From positions 86,518 through 150,517 of the forward strand of contig JBFMGQ010000004.1 in assembly GCA_040752515.1 (NCBI GenBank): 64,000 nucleotides of DNA. The letters run 5' to 3'. Positions 34,472-42,286 of this stretch are shown piece after piece. The notes under the pieces are model-generated. The model had not been told where the DNA came from. It saw only the letters and a program-made list of their open reading frames with translations, and made no database searches. The stretch comes from Tenuifilum sp040752515 (GTDB lineage Bacteria > Bacteroidota > Bacteroidia > Bacteroidales > Tenuifilaceae). Numbering within the stretch: the stretch's first letter is position 1; the number at the start of each line of letters is the position of its first letter. The position numbers were made by a program, and so were the translations under genes.

Positions 34472-35203
34472 ATGAAAAAGCCTGCATGGTTAGCCATATT
34501 TCTAATTTTGATAATTAATGAGGTAGCCGTGTCGCAACAAAAAATATCTTTCCCGGCAAAGGACGGATTGGAGGTAACGGCCGATTTATACTTCCTGTCG
34601 TCCGATAAGCCCTATGTAATACTACTACATCAGGCTCGTTATAGCCGGGGTGAATATCTGGAAATAGCTCCCAAAATTGTTAACCTCGGCTATAACTGCA
34701 TAGCCGTCGATTTACGTTCGGGTAGTGAGGTAAACGGTGTGATTAACGAAACTGCAAAAAGAGCTAAGGAAAAGGGCTTACCCCAAAACTACACCGATGC
34801 CATTCCCGATATTGAGGCTGCCATTGCTTACGTTAAAACACAAACCGATAAGCCCTTCGTGCTTTGGGGTAGTTCCTACTCGGCCTCGCTTGCTCTTGTT
34901 CAAACAGCTAAGGATTTACGCACCAAAGCGGTTGTTGCTTTTTCGCCTGGTGAGTATTTCGATAATCCTAACTTTGTATCTTCCAAAATCAAAGATATCG
35001 CCGTTCCGGTTATGGTGCTTTCATCAAAAGCAGAGTGTGCTTCTGTTAAGGAGTTGATTGGTTCAATAAAACGGCAAAATTTGGTTACCCAGTTTTGTCC
35101 TACCGATAAGGGGAAACATGGTTCAAGTGCGCTGTGGAAATCGAATCAATCCAGCAGCGATTATTGGCTGGCCATCACTATGTTTTTTAGCAAGCTAAAA
35201 TAG
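34472..35203 (+). CDS. Exported alpha/beta hydrolase
   Basis: 243 residues. A signal peptide (LAIFLILIINEVAVSQQ) precedes an alpha/beta hydrolase domain of the serine aminopeptidase/dienelactone hydrolase type. The nucleophile elbow is WGSSYSAS with S125; the aspartate probably lies near VLSSKAECA and the histidine in KGKHGSSAL. It starts 3 bases after atpC and is probably cotranscribed, though there is no clear link to ATP synthesis. Its stop is 2 bases from the end of the convergent TetR gene. Substrate unknown. Confidence 0.8.
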   Translation: MKKPAWLAIFLILIINEVAVSQQKISFPAKDGLEVTADLYFLSSDKPYVILLHQARYSRGEYLEIAPKIVNLGYNCIAVDLRSGSEVNGVINETAKRAKEKGLPQNYTDAIPDIEAAIAYVKTQTDKPFVLWGSSYSASLALVQTAKDLRTKAVVAFSPGEYFDNPNFVSSKIKDIAVPVMVLSSKAECASVKELIGSIKRQNLVTQFCPTDKGKHGSSALWKSNQSSSDYWLAITMFFSKLK

Positions 35204-35205
35204 GC

Positions 35206-36303
35206 TTAGTAAGAGTCGATATTTTTCTCAAACTGAGGCGAGTCGTAATCGGGGTTGAAACTTGGGTTCCTTCCGGTTTCTCCAGTAACATAGTTCACAT
35301 AACCCTTAACAAACTGAATGGGCAGAGTATAGCGGTATTCCTCGGCTTCGTCGTCAAACTCAGGCGGGGTATCACATAAAACGTTTTCAATATAAATGTT
35401 AACACCTTTGCTACGGATTAGCTCCGCATACTTATCGAATACATTTCTCGAGATTCCAATGACCACTATATAATTCCCGTAGGGTTTGTATATATTATGC
35501 TTATATAGAAAATCGAGCTTGTCATCTATTACCTGCTCGGCTGAGTTATGAAACGATTCTATATACTTAAATCCGGTTTTGAGTATTGAGTCAACAACCT
35601 GTTTCTCGCGAGTGTAGTGAATAAAGTAGTAATACCGATCGCCAGGGTAAGTGCCATCGAAAATAAATTTCAGCACACCCTCCTCAAAGGTTTGTGCTAC
35701 ACGAGCAGGAGCCTCAAAACGTATCAGTTTGTCGAGCTGATTATCAATTAGGGAGTAGAACTCCTTAGGATTATCGGGGTTGCTCCGGTTAAGGTAAAAG
35801 AGTAGTAATCCTGGTATTTGGTAGCGTAGAACCGATATTGCTTTTTCGGCATTGTGCTCCGAAATGTAATCATGATCAACAAGGTATCGCCATTGGGGTT
35901 GGCAAAGCTTTTCAAGCAGGGTAACAATTAGCTCTGAGGTTTCCCTTTTCTTTTCAATCTTGTTGATTTTTTCAAGGAAGAATACATCAAAAATACTTGG
36001 GTATTCCAAAAAGTAGCCCACGTAACTTTTAACTACGGCTTTAAGCTTCTCGGGGCCATCGGGTAAGTTACGCGTTTTATCATCAACATACTCCTGACAT
36101 TCTTCGGCAAAATCGGTAATGCATTCGTTTATTACATCGGTAACGTCCTTAAAATAGTTGTAAAGGGTGGCATACGAATAGCCTGCTTGATCGGCAATGT
36201 TGCGAACGCTCATACTATCGATGCCCTCACCCTTAAGTATCTCTTTGGCTGCTTGAATGAAGTAGCCTCGCATACGTTTTTCTTTGAGGAGCTTGTTTCG
36301 CAT
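35206..36303 (-). CDS. TetR/AcrR regulator with an extra C-terminal domain
   Basis: 365 residues, whereas TetR proteins are usually 190-220. Residues 1-200 are a standard TetR regulator: helix-turn-helix SMSVRNIADQAGYSYATLYNYF (about 30-51) and a helical ligand domain. Residues about 222-365 are a separate module that opens YYFIHYTREKQVVDSILKTGF (H229-Y230-T231) and later reads YTLPIQFVKGYVNYVTGE. The H-Y/T plus SIL-GF pattern, and an LP-FVKG strand near the end, recall small ADP-ribosyltransferase-fold domains (DarT- or PARP-like). That is a weak, motif-level likeness. The gene is divergent from the hyp genes across 419 bases with a palindromic operator at its own promoter, so autoregulation and control of hypE-hypD are likely. 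Confidence 0.82.
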   Translation of the reverse strand: MRNKLLKEKRMRGYFIQAAKEILKGEGIDSMSVRNIADQAGYSYATLYNYFKDVTDVINECITDFAEECQEYVDDKTRNLPDGPEKLKAVVKSYVGYFLEYPSIFDVFFLEKINKIEKKRETSELIVTLLEKLCQPQWRYLVDHDYISEHNAEKAISVLRYQIPGLLLFYLNRSNPDNPKEFYSLIDNQLDKLIRFEAPARVAQTFEEGVLKFIFDGTYPGDRYYYFIHYTREKQVVDSILKTGFKYIESFHNSAEQVIDDKLDFLYKHNIYKPYGNYIVVIGISRNVFDKYAELIRSKGVNIYIENVLCDTPPEFDDEAEEYRYTLPIQFVKGYVNYVTGETGRNPSFNPDYDSPQFEKNIDSY

Positions 36304-36322
36304 CGATTTTTAGAATCTTATA

Positions 36323-36330
36323 CAAATATA
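36323..36330 (-). promoter_or_regulatory. -7 box of the tetR-like gene
   Basis: The minus strand reads TATATTTG, 20 bases before the start at 36303, and it abuts the palindrome at 36331. Confidence 0.6.
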
Positions 36331-36363
36331 GTTAACGTTGTTAATTTATTTAACAATGTTAAC
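36331..36363. promoter_or_regulatory. Near-perfect palindromic operator at the tetR promoter
   Basis: GTTAACGTTGTTAA (36331-36344), spacer TTTAT, TTAACAATGTTAAC (36350-36363): 13 of 14 positions pair. It occupies the space between the -7 box and the -33 position of the tetR-like gene, so a bound dimer would block its own transcription. Confidence 0.75.
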
Positions 36364-36507
36364 CAAAAAAAAATCAGTTAAATACAATTTTTTTGTACTC
36401 GAAACTTTCATTTTTTAGACTATCAAATAAATTCTTCTGAAATTCATTGACCTAACCTGTTAAATCATAGGCTCTTTAAATGTTAGATTAGTTATTGATT
36501 TTTCTCA

Positions 36508-36538
36508 TTGCTTTTGGTTAACTAACACTCTATCTTTG
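36508..36538 (+). promoter_or_regulatory. hypE promoter with an embedded GTTAAC site
   Basis: TTG (36508-36510), 20-base spacer, TATCTTTG (36531-36538): the same spacing as the tRNA-Arg promoter at 47789-47819. The spacer contains GGTTAACTAAC (36516-36526), which shares the GTTAAC core of the palindrome at 36331-36363; it may be a second, weaker TetR site. A leader of about 175 bases follows before hypE. The rest of the 419-base gap upstream is A/T-rich without further features. Confidence 0.6.
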
Positions 36539-36560
36539 TATAAGTAAAATATAGTTCAAA

Positions 36561-36632
36561 ATGATCGGCAAACCGCTATCCACGCTTTACCACAATAATG
36601 GCAAAGGCCTCTTTGCCTGTTGGATTTGCTGA
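36561..36632 (+). CDS. Possible 23-codon leader peptide upstream of hypE
   Basis: ATG at 36561 to TGA at 36630-36632, lying wholly in the hypE leader; the peptide ends in FACWIC. Its second half covers a perfect 7-bp hairpin, GGCAAAG (36600-36606) and CTTTGCC (36611-36617) with a GCCT loop, so translation would melt the stem. This could be an attenuator or a small protein, or simply an open stretch: 23 codons can occur by chance. No T tract follows the hairpin, which argues against classical attenuation. Confidence 0.3.
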   Translation: MIGKPLSTLYHNNGKGLFACWIC

Positions 36633-36722
36633 TTACTCCCTTTTCCAATTATAGCTTCCGGGTATTATTCCATTTTCTTCTCGGGGAATATTCATTCATT
36701 TGGCTCAAACTTGTATTTATTT

Positions 36723-37520
36723 ATGGAAAAGGGATTGGTTTTTGACATACGACATTTTTCAGTGCACGACGGCCCTGGCATAAGAACCACGGTTTTTCTG
36801 AAGGGATGTCCCTTGCGCTGTGCCTGGTGCCATAACCCCGAGAGTCAAAAAACCGAACCAGAAACAGTTCAGCGAACTAATAAATTGGATGGTAAGGAAT
36901 ACACTACCGCCGAAACCATTGGTCGCTACATGACTGCCGATGAGGTTTTTGACGAAATAAAAACTCATATATCAATTTTCGACGAGTCGACAGGCGGAGT
37001 AACCTTTTCTGGAGGCGAACCGCTAATGCAACCTCATTTCCTTTTACAGCTTCTGAAGCGTTGCTACTCAAACGATATTCATACTGCTGTTGATACATGT
37101 GGCTTTGCCTCGCAAGAAACTATTATTCAAATTTTACCCTACACAAACCTATTCCTTTTTGACCTTAAAGTGGTTTCGCCTGCCAAACATGAAATGTACA
37201 CCGGACAACCCAACCATGTAATACTTAAAAACCTTTTCTACCTAGAACAAAACAATGCCAATGTATTGGTTAGGATTCCTCTTATCCCGGGAATAACCGA
37301 CGATGAAGCCAACCTGACGGCCATAAAGGCTATTTTAAAGCCTCTAAGGAGTGTAAAACGCTTGGATTTGTTGCCATACCATCACCAGGCAAAGGATAAA
37401 TACCGACGGATGAACATACCCTATGGTTTAGAGCATATTGCACCCTATACCGACGAAAGGCTTGCTGAAATCAAATTGATTTTTAATGATTTGTTAATAC
37501 CAGTAACAATTGGAGGATAA
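36723..37520 (+). CDS. Glycyl radical enzyme activase (radical SAM), HypE-like
   Basis: 265 residues from the ATG at 36723 (a TTG at 36711 is the alternative). Radical-SAM cluster motif C29-x3-C33-x2-C36 in KGCPLRCAWCHNP, the opening FDIRHFSVHDGPGIRT of the activase family, and FSGGEPLM for SAM binding. It uses SAM to abstract hydrogen from the glycine of the partner enzyme. No cysteines lie between C36 and the GGEP motif, so the ferredoxin-like insert with two extra 4Fe-4S clusters found in many non-PFL activases is missing; in size it is like PflA. The partner gene follows after 17 bases. Confidence 0.9.
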   Translation: MEKGLVFDIRHFSVHDGPGIRTTVFLKGCPLRCAWCHNPESQKTEPETVQRTNKLDGKEYTTAETIGRYMTADEVFDEIKTHISIFDESTGGVTFSGGEPLMQPHFLLQLLKRCYSNDIHTAVDTCGFASQETIIQILPYTNLFLFDLKVVSPAKHEMYTGQPNHVILKNLFYLEQNNANVLVRIPLIPGITDDEANLTAIKAILKPLRSVKRLDLLPYHHQAKDKYRRMNIPYGLEHIAPYTDERLAEIKLIFNDLLIPVTIGG

Positions 37521-37537
37521 TTTAAAGAGATAAAGCC

Positions 37538-39901
37538 ATGATGACCGAACGAATTCAACTATTACGTAAGCAAAGCCTCGATGCCATTAATACACTCTCG
37601 GCAGAACGGGCCTTACTGGTTACCGAATACTACAAAAATGCCAACAATACACTTCCCGTACCCATTCAAAGGGCAAGAGCCTTTGAGCATGTAATGCTAA
37701 ACAAGAAAATTTGCATTAACCCCGGCGAACTGATAGTTGGCGAGCGTGGACCCGCACCCAAGGCTGCACCAACCTACCCTGAGGTTTGCCTACATAGCCT
37801 AAATGATTTGGAGATTATCAATTCCCGCCCAAAGGTTTCGTTTAAGGTTGATGACGATACACGCAGAGCATACCGCGATATTATAATACCTTTTTGGACA
37901 GGAAAAACTTTGCGCGAAAAGATTTTTGAATCGCTTAGTAACGAATGGCATCAAGCCTATACTGCTGGCGTTTTTACCGAGTTCCAGGAGCAAAGGGCAC
38001 CCGGTCATACCGTGTCGGGTAAAAAGGTTTTCCAAAAAGGTATGCTCGATCTCATAAACGATATCGATTTATCGCTAAAACGCGTCAAGCAAAATGCCGA
38101 TTACAGAGTACAGGAAAAAATAGACGAGTTGGAAGCCATGCGCATTGTGGCCAATGCCATAATTGGCATTGCTAACCGCTATGCCGATGCCCTACACACA
38201 CTAGCCGAAAACGAGGCAGACATCAAACGCAAAAACGAATTGCTTAAAATGGAATCCATTTGCCGCAGCGTTCCTGCACATGCGCCCAAAAGCTTTCACG
38301 AAGCCCTTCAGCATTACTGGTTTATTCATGTTGGGGTTATTACTGAACTAAACCCATGGGATTCGTTCAATCCGGGCAGACTCGACCAACATCTTTACCC
38401 ATTTTTCAGGAATGACATAGATAAAGGGATTATTACACTGGACGAGGCCATTGAGCTGCTACAGGCATTTTGGGTAAAGTTTAACAATCACCCTTCGCCA
38501 CCTAAAATGGGTATTACCGCACAGGAAAGTAATACCTACACCGACTTTGCGCTTATAAACCTTGGTGGGGTTAAAGAGGATGGTTCCGATGCAGTGAACG
38601 AACTTACATACATCATACTCGATGTGATTGAGGAGATGCGTTTACTTCAACCCAGCAGCATGGTTCAGGTAAGTAAAAAGAATCCCGACAGGTTTGTTAA
38701 GCGAGCTGTTCGAATTGCCAAGACTGGGTTTGGCCAGCCCTCGTTCTTCAATGCCGATGCCATTGTTCAGCAACTTCTCAGCCAAGGCAAATCGCTTACC
38801 GATGCGCGCAATGGCGGGGCAAGCGGTTGCGTTGAAACCGGGGCCTTTGGAACCGAGGCATACTTCCTAACCGGCTACTTCAACCTAAACAAAGTGCTCG
38901 AAATCACCCTGAATAATGGTATTGATCCATTAACCAATAATAAAATTGGTTTGGAGACCGGTAACCCTGAAAATTTCAAAACCTTTCAGGAACTTTACGA
39001 AGCATTTGAGCGCCAGCTCAACTACTTTATCGATATCAAAATTGAGGGCAATGTAATAGTTGAAAAGATTTGGGCGCAAAACATGCCCGTTCCGTTCCTA
39101 TCGCTTTTAATTGACGATTGCATTGCAAATGCAACCGACTATAATGCCGGCGGGGCACGCTATAACACCAGCTACGTTCAGGGCGTTGGTTTAGGTAGCA
39201 TCACCGATAACCTAACCGCAATCCGAAAACAGGTTTACGAAGAACGCACTATATCCATAAAGGAACTGATGTTTGCACTATCATCAAATTTTGATGGATA
39301 CGATAACTTACGTTATAGGTTGGTATATGATACCCCCAAGTGGGGTAATAACGACGACTACGCCGATAGGCATGCCGTTATGGTTTTCAATAGCTTTTAC
39401 AAGGCTGTTAACGGCCGTCCTACATACAGGGGTGGCGTATTCCGTATAAACATGTTACCCACCACCAGCCACGTTTACTTTGGCAGTAAAATTGGAGCCA
39501 TGCCCGATGGACGTAAAGCATTTGAACCGCTAAGCGAAGGAATTAGCCCAGTTCAGGGTGCCGACCGTAAAGGGCCAACCGGTGTAATCCTATCGTGCGC
39601 CAAAATTGACCATATTAAAACGGGAGGTACTTTGTTAAACCAAAAATTTTCACCATCGTTCTTCAACACCGATGAGAGTTTAGATAAGCTGGTCTCACTT
39701 ATCCGTAGCTACTTCAAACTCGATGGCCATCACATTCAGTTCAATGTGGTTAGCGCAAAAACTCTGCGCGACGCGCAACTTCATCTCGAAAAGTACCGCG
39801 ACCTGATTGTGCGTGTGGCCGGATATTCCGATTACTTTAACGATTTGGGCGAAGCCCTACAAAACGAAATTATTCGCAGAACCGAGCACGAATCAATGTA
39901 A
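37538..39901 (+). CDS. hypD: trans-4-hydroxy-L-proline dehydratase (glycyl radical enzyme), HypD-like
   Basis: 787 residues; 10-stranded glycyl radical barrel. The thiyl cysteine is C431 in ASGCVETG with E433, and the radical glycine is G762 in RVAGYSDYF. A single cysteine followed by V-E excludes pyruvate formate-lyase (two adjacent cysteines). From memory, the Clostridioides difficile HypD active site is F152, H160, D278, S334, D339, F340, C434, E436, Y450, T645 and G765. Here F149, H157, D275, S331, D336, F337, C431, E433, Y447, T642 and G762 all occur at a constant offset of three. This supports dehydration of trans-4-hydroxy-L-proline to 1-pyrroline-5-carboxylate over the other members of the superfamily. 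The usual partner proC, which reduces the product to proline, is not in the window. The S37 peptidase gene follows after 34 bases. Confidence 0.88.
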   Translation: MMTERIQLLRKQSLDAINTLSAERALLVTEYYKNANNTLPVPIQRARAFEHVMLNKKICINPGELIVGERGPAPKAAPTYPEVCLHSLNDLEIINSRPKVSFKVDDDTRRAYRDIIIPFWTGKTLREKIFESLSNEWHQAYTAGVFTEFQEQRAPGHTVSGKKVFQKGMLDLINDIDLSLKRVKQNADYRVQEKIDELEAMRIVANAIIGIANRYADALHTLAENEADIKRKNELLKMESICRSVPAHAPKSFHEALQHYWFIHVGVITELNPWDSFNPGRLDQHLYPFFRNDIDKGIITLDEAIELLQAFWVKFNNHPSPPKMGITAQESNTYTDFALINLGGVKEDGSDAVNELTYIILDVIEEMRLLQPSSMVQVSKKNPDRFVKRAVRIAKTGFGQPSFFNADAIVQQLLSQGKSLTDARNGGASGCVETGAFGTEAYFLTGYFNLNKVLEITLNNGIDPLTNNKIGLETGNPENFKTFQELYEAFERQLNYFIDIKIEGNVIVEKIWAQNMPVPFLSLLIDDCIANATDYNAGGARYNTSYVQGVGLGSITDNLTAIRKQVYEERTISIKELMFALSSNFDGYDNLRYRLVYDTPKWGNNDDYADRHAVMVFNSFYKAVNGRPTYRGGVFRINMLPTTSHVYFGSKIGAMPDGRKAFEPLSEGISPVQGADRKGPTGVILSCAKIDHIKTGGTLLNQKFSPSFFNTDESLDKLVSLIRSYFKLDGHHIQFNVVSAKTLRDAQLHLEKYRDLIVRVAGYSDYFNDLGEALQNEIIRRTEHESM

Positions 39902-39935
39902 ATATTTTTAAATTAGATGAAATATTTTGAACGCT

Positions 39936-41234
39936 ATGAAACGTTTTGTTATTATTCCCTTTGTTGCTTTGCTTTTTTACTTATCGCTGCCGGCTTTTCA
40001 GCCCCAAAGTCCCATAGCAGAGCAAATTTTGAAATCGATACCCGCTGTTGATAGCTTCAAGGCTATAAAAAACGACCCATTATTTCAGTCAACCTATGAG
40101 GTTTGGTTTAGCGTTCCACTTGACCATAACAATCCGAACGGGGTTAAATTTCCATTAAGAGTATACTATTCGCATAGGAGTTTTACCCGGCCAATGGTTG
40201 TGGTTATTGATGGTTACACCATGTACACATCGAGCCCCAATGAGCTTACACGCATTTTGGAGGCTAACCAGATAACCATTGAGCATCGTTTTTTTTCTAA
40301 AAGCCGACCAAAGGATTCAATACCATGGAGCTATTTGAACATCAAGCAAGCCGCAGCCGATGCTCACGCCGTAATATCGGCATTTAAGCCCCATTACCAG
40401 AATAAATGGATTTCGACTGGAATTAGTAAGAGCGGGCAGGCCACCATTTTCCACCGCAGGTTCTACCCCAACGATGTTGATGTTAGCGTTCCTTACGTGG
40501 CACCACTTAACCTTTCAAATGATGATAAACGTGTATATGAATTCCTGAGCAAAGTAGGAACGGTCGAATGCAGGAAAAAGATAAAGGATTTTCAGTATGC
40601 CCTGTTCAGGAACAAAAAATTTTTGCTTCCAAAACTCGATAGCTTAGCCAAAAGAAACAACTGGCAGTTTTCCATGGGAATTAGTCGTGCTTACGACTTA
40701 AGCGTACTTGAGTACGAATTTGCCTTTTGGCAATGGGGTTATGGCTGCTCCGATATCCCCGCAGGCAACTCACAGCAATCGGTTCTGTTTGAACACTGGT
40801 ACCAGGTAAACCCATTTACCTTTTTCGAGGAAAAAGAAATAGAAAAGGTAAGGCCATTCTTCTATCAGGCCATGACACAAATTGGCATGTATGGCTATAG
40901 AATTGAGCCATTTAAGAATTTCCTGCCCGATAAAAAGAATATCACCTTTGAATTTACCCTGCCAAAGGGTCACACCGTTCGCTTCGACTCAACTGCCATG
41001 CTCGACGTTTACCGGTGGGTTAGGGATTCGGGTAACTACATGTTATACCTTTACGGCGAAACCGATGCATGGAGTTCAACGGCCGTTGATCCCGGCAATA
41101 AGACCAATGCTGTTAAAATGGTTTGCCCAGCCGGAAGCCATACAACCCGAATAAAGGATTTTCCTAAACCTTTACGCGATAGTATTTATAAAACCCTTGA
41201 AAGATGGTTAGAAATACCTATTAAAAGGAAATAG
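39936..41234 (+). CDS. S37-type (PS-10) tripeptidyl aminopeptidase, exported
   Basis: 432 residues from the ATG at 39936. Signal peptide (FVIIPFVALLFYLSLPAFQ) with no lipobox. Family S37 features: FSVPLDHNNPNG near the N-terminus, the EHRFFSKSRP segment, nucleophile in STGISKSGQATIFHRRFYPND, and a histidine near PAGSHTTRIKDFP. S37 enzymes release tripeptides from the N-terminus of peptides, and the founding member PS-10 accepts proline-containing sequences. Located in the periplasm or outside. Lying 34 bases behind hypD on the same strand, it probably supplies hydroxyproline-containing peptides to the pathway. A strong terminator follows at once. Confidence 0.82.
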   Translation: MKRFVIIPFVALLFYLSLPAFQPQSPIAEQILKSIPAVDSFKAIKNDPLFQSTYEVWFSVPLDHNNPNGVKFPLRVYYSHRSFTRPMVVVIDGYTMYTSSPNELTRILEANQITIEHRFFSKSRPKDSIPWSYLNIKQAAADAHAVISAFKPHYQNKWISTGISKSGQATIFHRRFYPNDVDVSVPYVAPLNLSNDDKRVYEFLSKVGTVECRKKIKDFQYALFRNKKFLLPKLDSLAKRNNWQFSMGISRAYDLSVLEYEFAFWQWGYGCSDIPAGNSQQSVLFEHWYQVNPFTFFEEKEIEKVRPFFYQAMTQIGMYGYRIEPFKNFLPDKKNITFEFTLPKGHTVRFDSTAMLDVYRWVRDSGNYMLYLYGETDAWSSTAVDPGNKTNAVKMVCPAGSHTTRIKDFPKPLRDSIYKTLERWLEIPIKRK

Positions 41235-41265
41235 AAAAAGGCAACCTCAACGGGTTGCCTTTTTT
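41235..41265. terminator. Bidirectional terminator between the S37 peptidase and SOD genes
   Basis: GGCAACC (41240-41246) pairs with GGTTGCC (41253-41259), extended by A/T pairs. T runs flank it on both strands, so it can end both convergent genes. Confidence 0.9.
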
Positions 41266-41285
41266 ATTTCATATCGATTTTGCCA

Positions 41286-41984
41286 TTAGTTTTTAACAGC
41301 TTGATCGTATAGCTGCGATACCGCACTCCAATTAATCAACTCCCAAAAGTTCTTTACATACTCTCCCCTTTTGTTCTGGTACTTGAGGTAGTATGCATGC
41401 TCCCAAACATCAATGGCAATGATGGGTATTCCTTTAAAATCGGAAACATCCATTAAGGGATTATCCTGATTTGGCGTGGAACCTATAACAAGTTTTCCGT
41501 TGCTATCAACAACAAGCCAAGCCCAACCGCTACCAAAACGCTTAAGGGCAGCATCGTTGAGTTGGGCTATCATACTATCAATAGTCCCAAAATCACGAGT
41601 AATGGCGCTGTTAAGTGCAGGACTTATTTCCTTTCGGTTTCCGGATTTAAGAATCTCCCAGTAAAGTATATGGTTGTAATATCCTCCGCCATTATTGCGA
41701 ACCCCTGCTGGGTAAGCGCTGGTTTTGGAAAAAATTTCGCCCACAGTCATCTCCGATAATTTCAGATCGGCAGCCAACTTCATAAAATTATCAAAATACG
41801 CTTTATGGTGACGGCTGTAATGAATTTCAACCGTAAGGGCATCAATAACCGGCTCTAAAGCGGTATATTCATATGGCAATTGATAAAAACTCAAACTAGA
41901 CACCCTTTGTGATAAAAGGTTCTGCTGTGCCTGCGAAAATGACGATGTCGCAGTAACTAAAAGTATTACAATGATTCTCTTCAT
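41286..41984 (-). CDS. Exported Fe/Mn superoxide dismutase
   Basis: 232 residues, about 30 more than the cytoplasmic enzyme because of a signal peptide (IIVILLVTATSSFSQAQ) and a short linker. Metal ligands are in place: H55 (IHYSRHHKAY), H105 (YYNHILYW), and D and H in IDVWEHAYYLKY. The first domain opens LPYEYTALEPVIDAL as usual. It turns superoxide into oxygen and peroxide, here in the periplasm or outside. Iron, manganese or cambialistic use cannot be told by eye. Monocistronic, facing the hyp operon, with a -7 box 45 bases upstream. Confidence 0.92.
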   Translation of the reverse strand: MKRIIVILLVTATSSFSQAQQNLLSQRVSSLSFYQLPYEYTALEPVIDALTVEIHYSRHHKAYFDNFMKLAADLKLSEMTVGEIFSKTSAYPAGVRNNGGGYYNHILYWEILKSGNRKEISPALNSAITRDFGTIDSMIAQLNDAALKRFGSGWAWLVVDSNGKLVIGSTPNQDNPLMDVSDFKGIPIIAIDVWEHAYYLKYQNKRGEYVKNFWELINWSAVSQLYDQAVKN

Positions 41985-42028
41985 GGCAAACGATTTTTAG
42001 TTTAAACAGCTTAGCAGAGAGGTTGGTT

Positions 42029-42036
42029 CAAAAATA
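42029..42036 (-). promoter_or_regulatory. -7 box for the SOD gene
   Basis: The minus strand reads TATTTTTG, 45 bases before the start at 41984. The hairpin repeat copy C begins 19 bases further upstream and would cover the -33 region. Confidence 0.4.
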
Positions 42037-42054
42037 CCAATGAAAACTCTATGT

Positions 42055-42099
42055 AACCCAAATTCGTTAATTGAAAAAATCAATTGATGAAACTTGGTT
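42055..42099 (+). repeat. Dispersed hairpin repeat, copy C
   Basis: Arm AACCCAAATTCGTTAATTG (42055-42073), loop AAAAAAT, arm CAATTGATGAAACTTGGTT (42081-42099); 14 of 19 positions pair as Watson-Crick and further ones as G-U. It lies between SOD and nadB (same strand). The remainder of the 302-base gap 41985-42286 shows nothing else recognisable. Confidence 0.75.
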
Positions 42100-42286
42100 T
42101 AAGTTTTAGCATAGTATGCTTCCTTTACACCATAAAAACTGAACGATGTAATAAATGGAATAAACCCAATGGTCCACTGTTCCGTTAACTAATTAAAAAG
42201 TATTAATTTACAAGCATTAAAAAAAATGCAGGATACTCCGGTAAGTTTAAAGCTGATATCTGATCTCTTAAATATATCTATAAAAT

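Noticed and set aside
35206..36303. A DarTG-type toxin-antitoxin system
   Set aside because: No macrodomain partner gene is adjacent, and the similarity to DarT is limited to short motifs. Kept only as a hypothesis about the fold.
37538..39901. Annotation as pyruvate formate-lyase
   Set aside because: PFL has two adjacent active-site cysteines. Here there is one (GCVE), and the substrate pocket matches HypD at all positions that I could compare.
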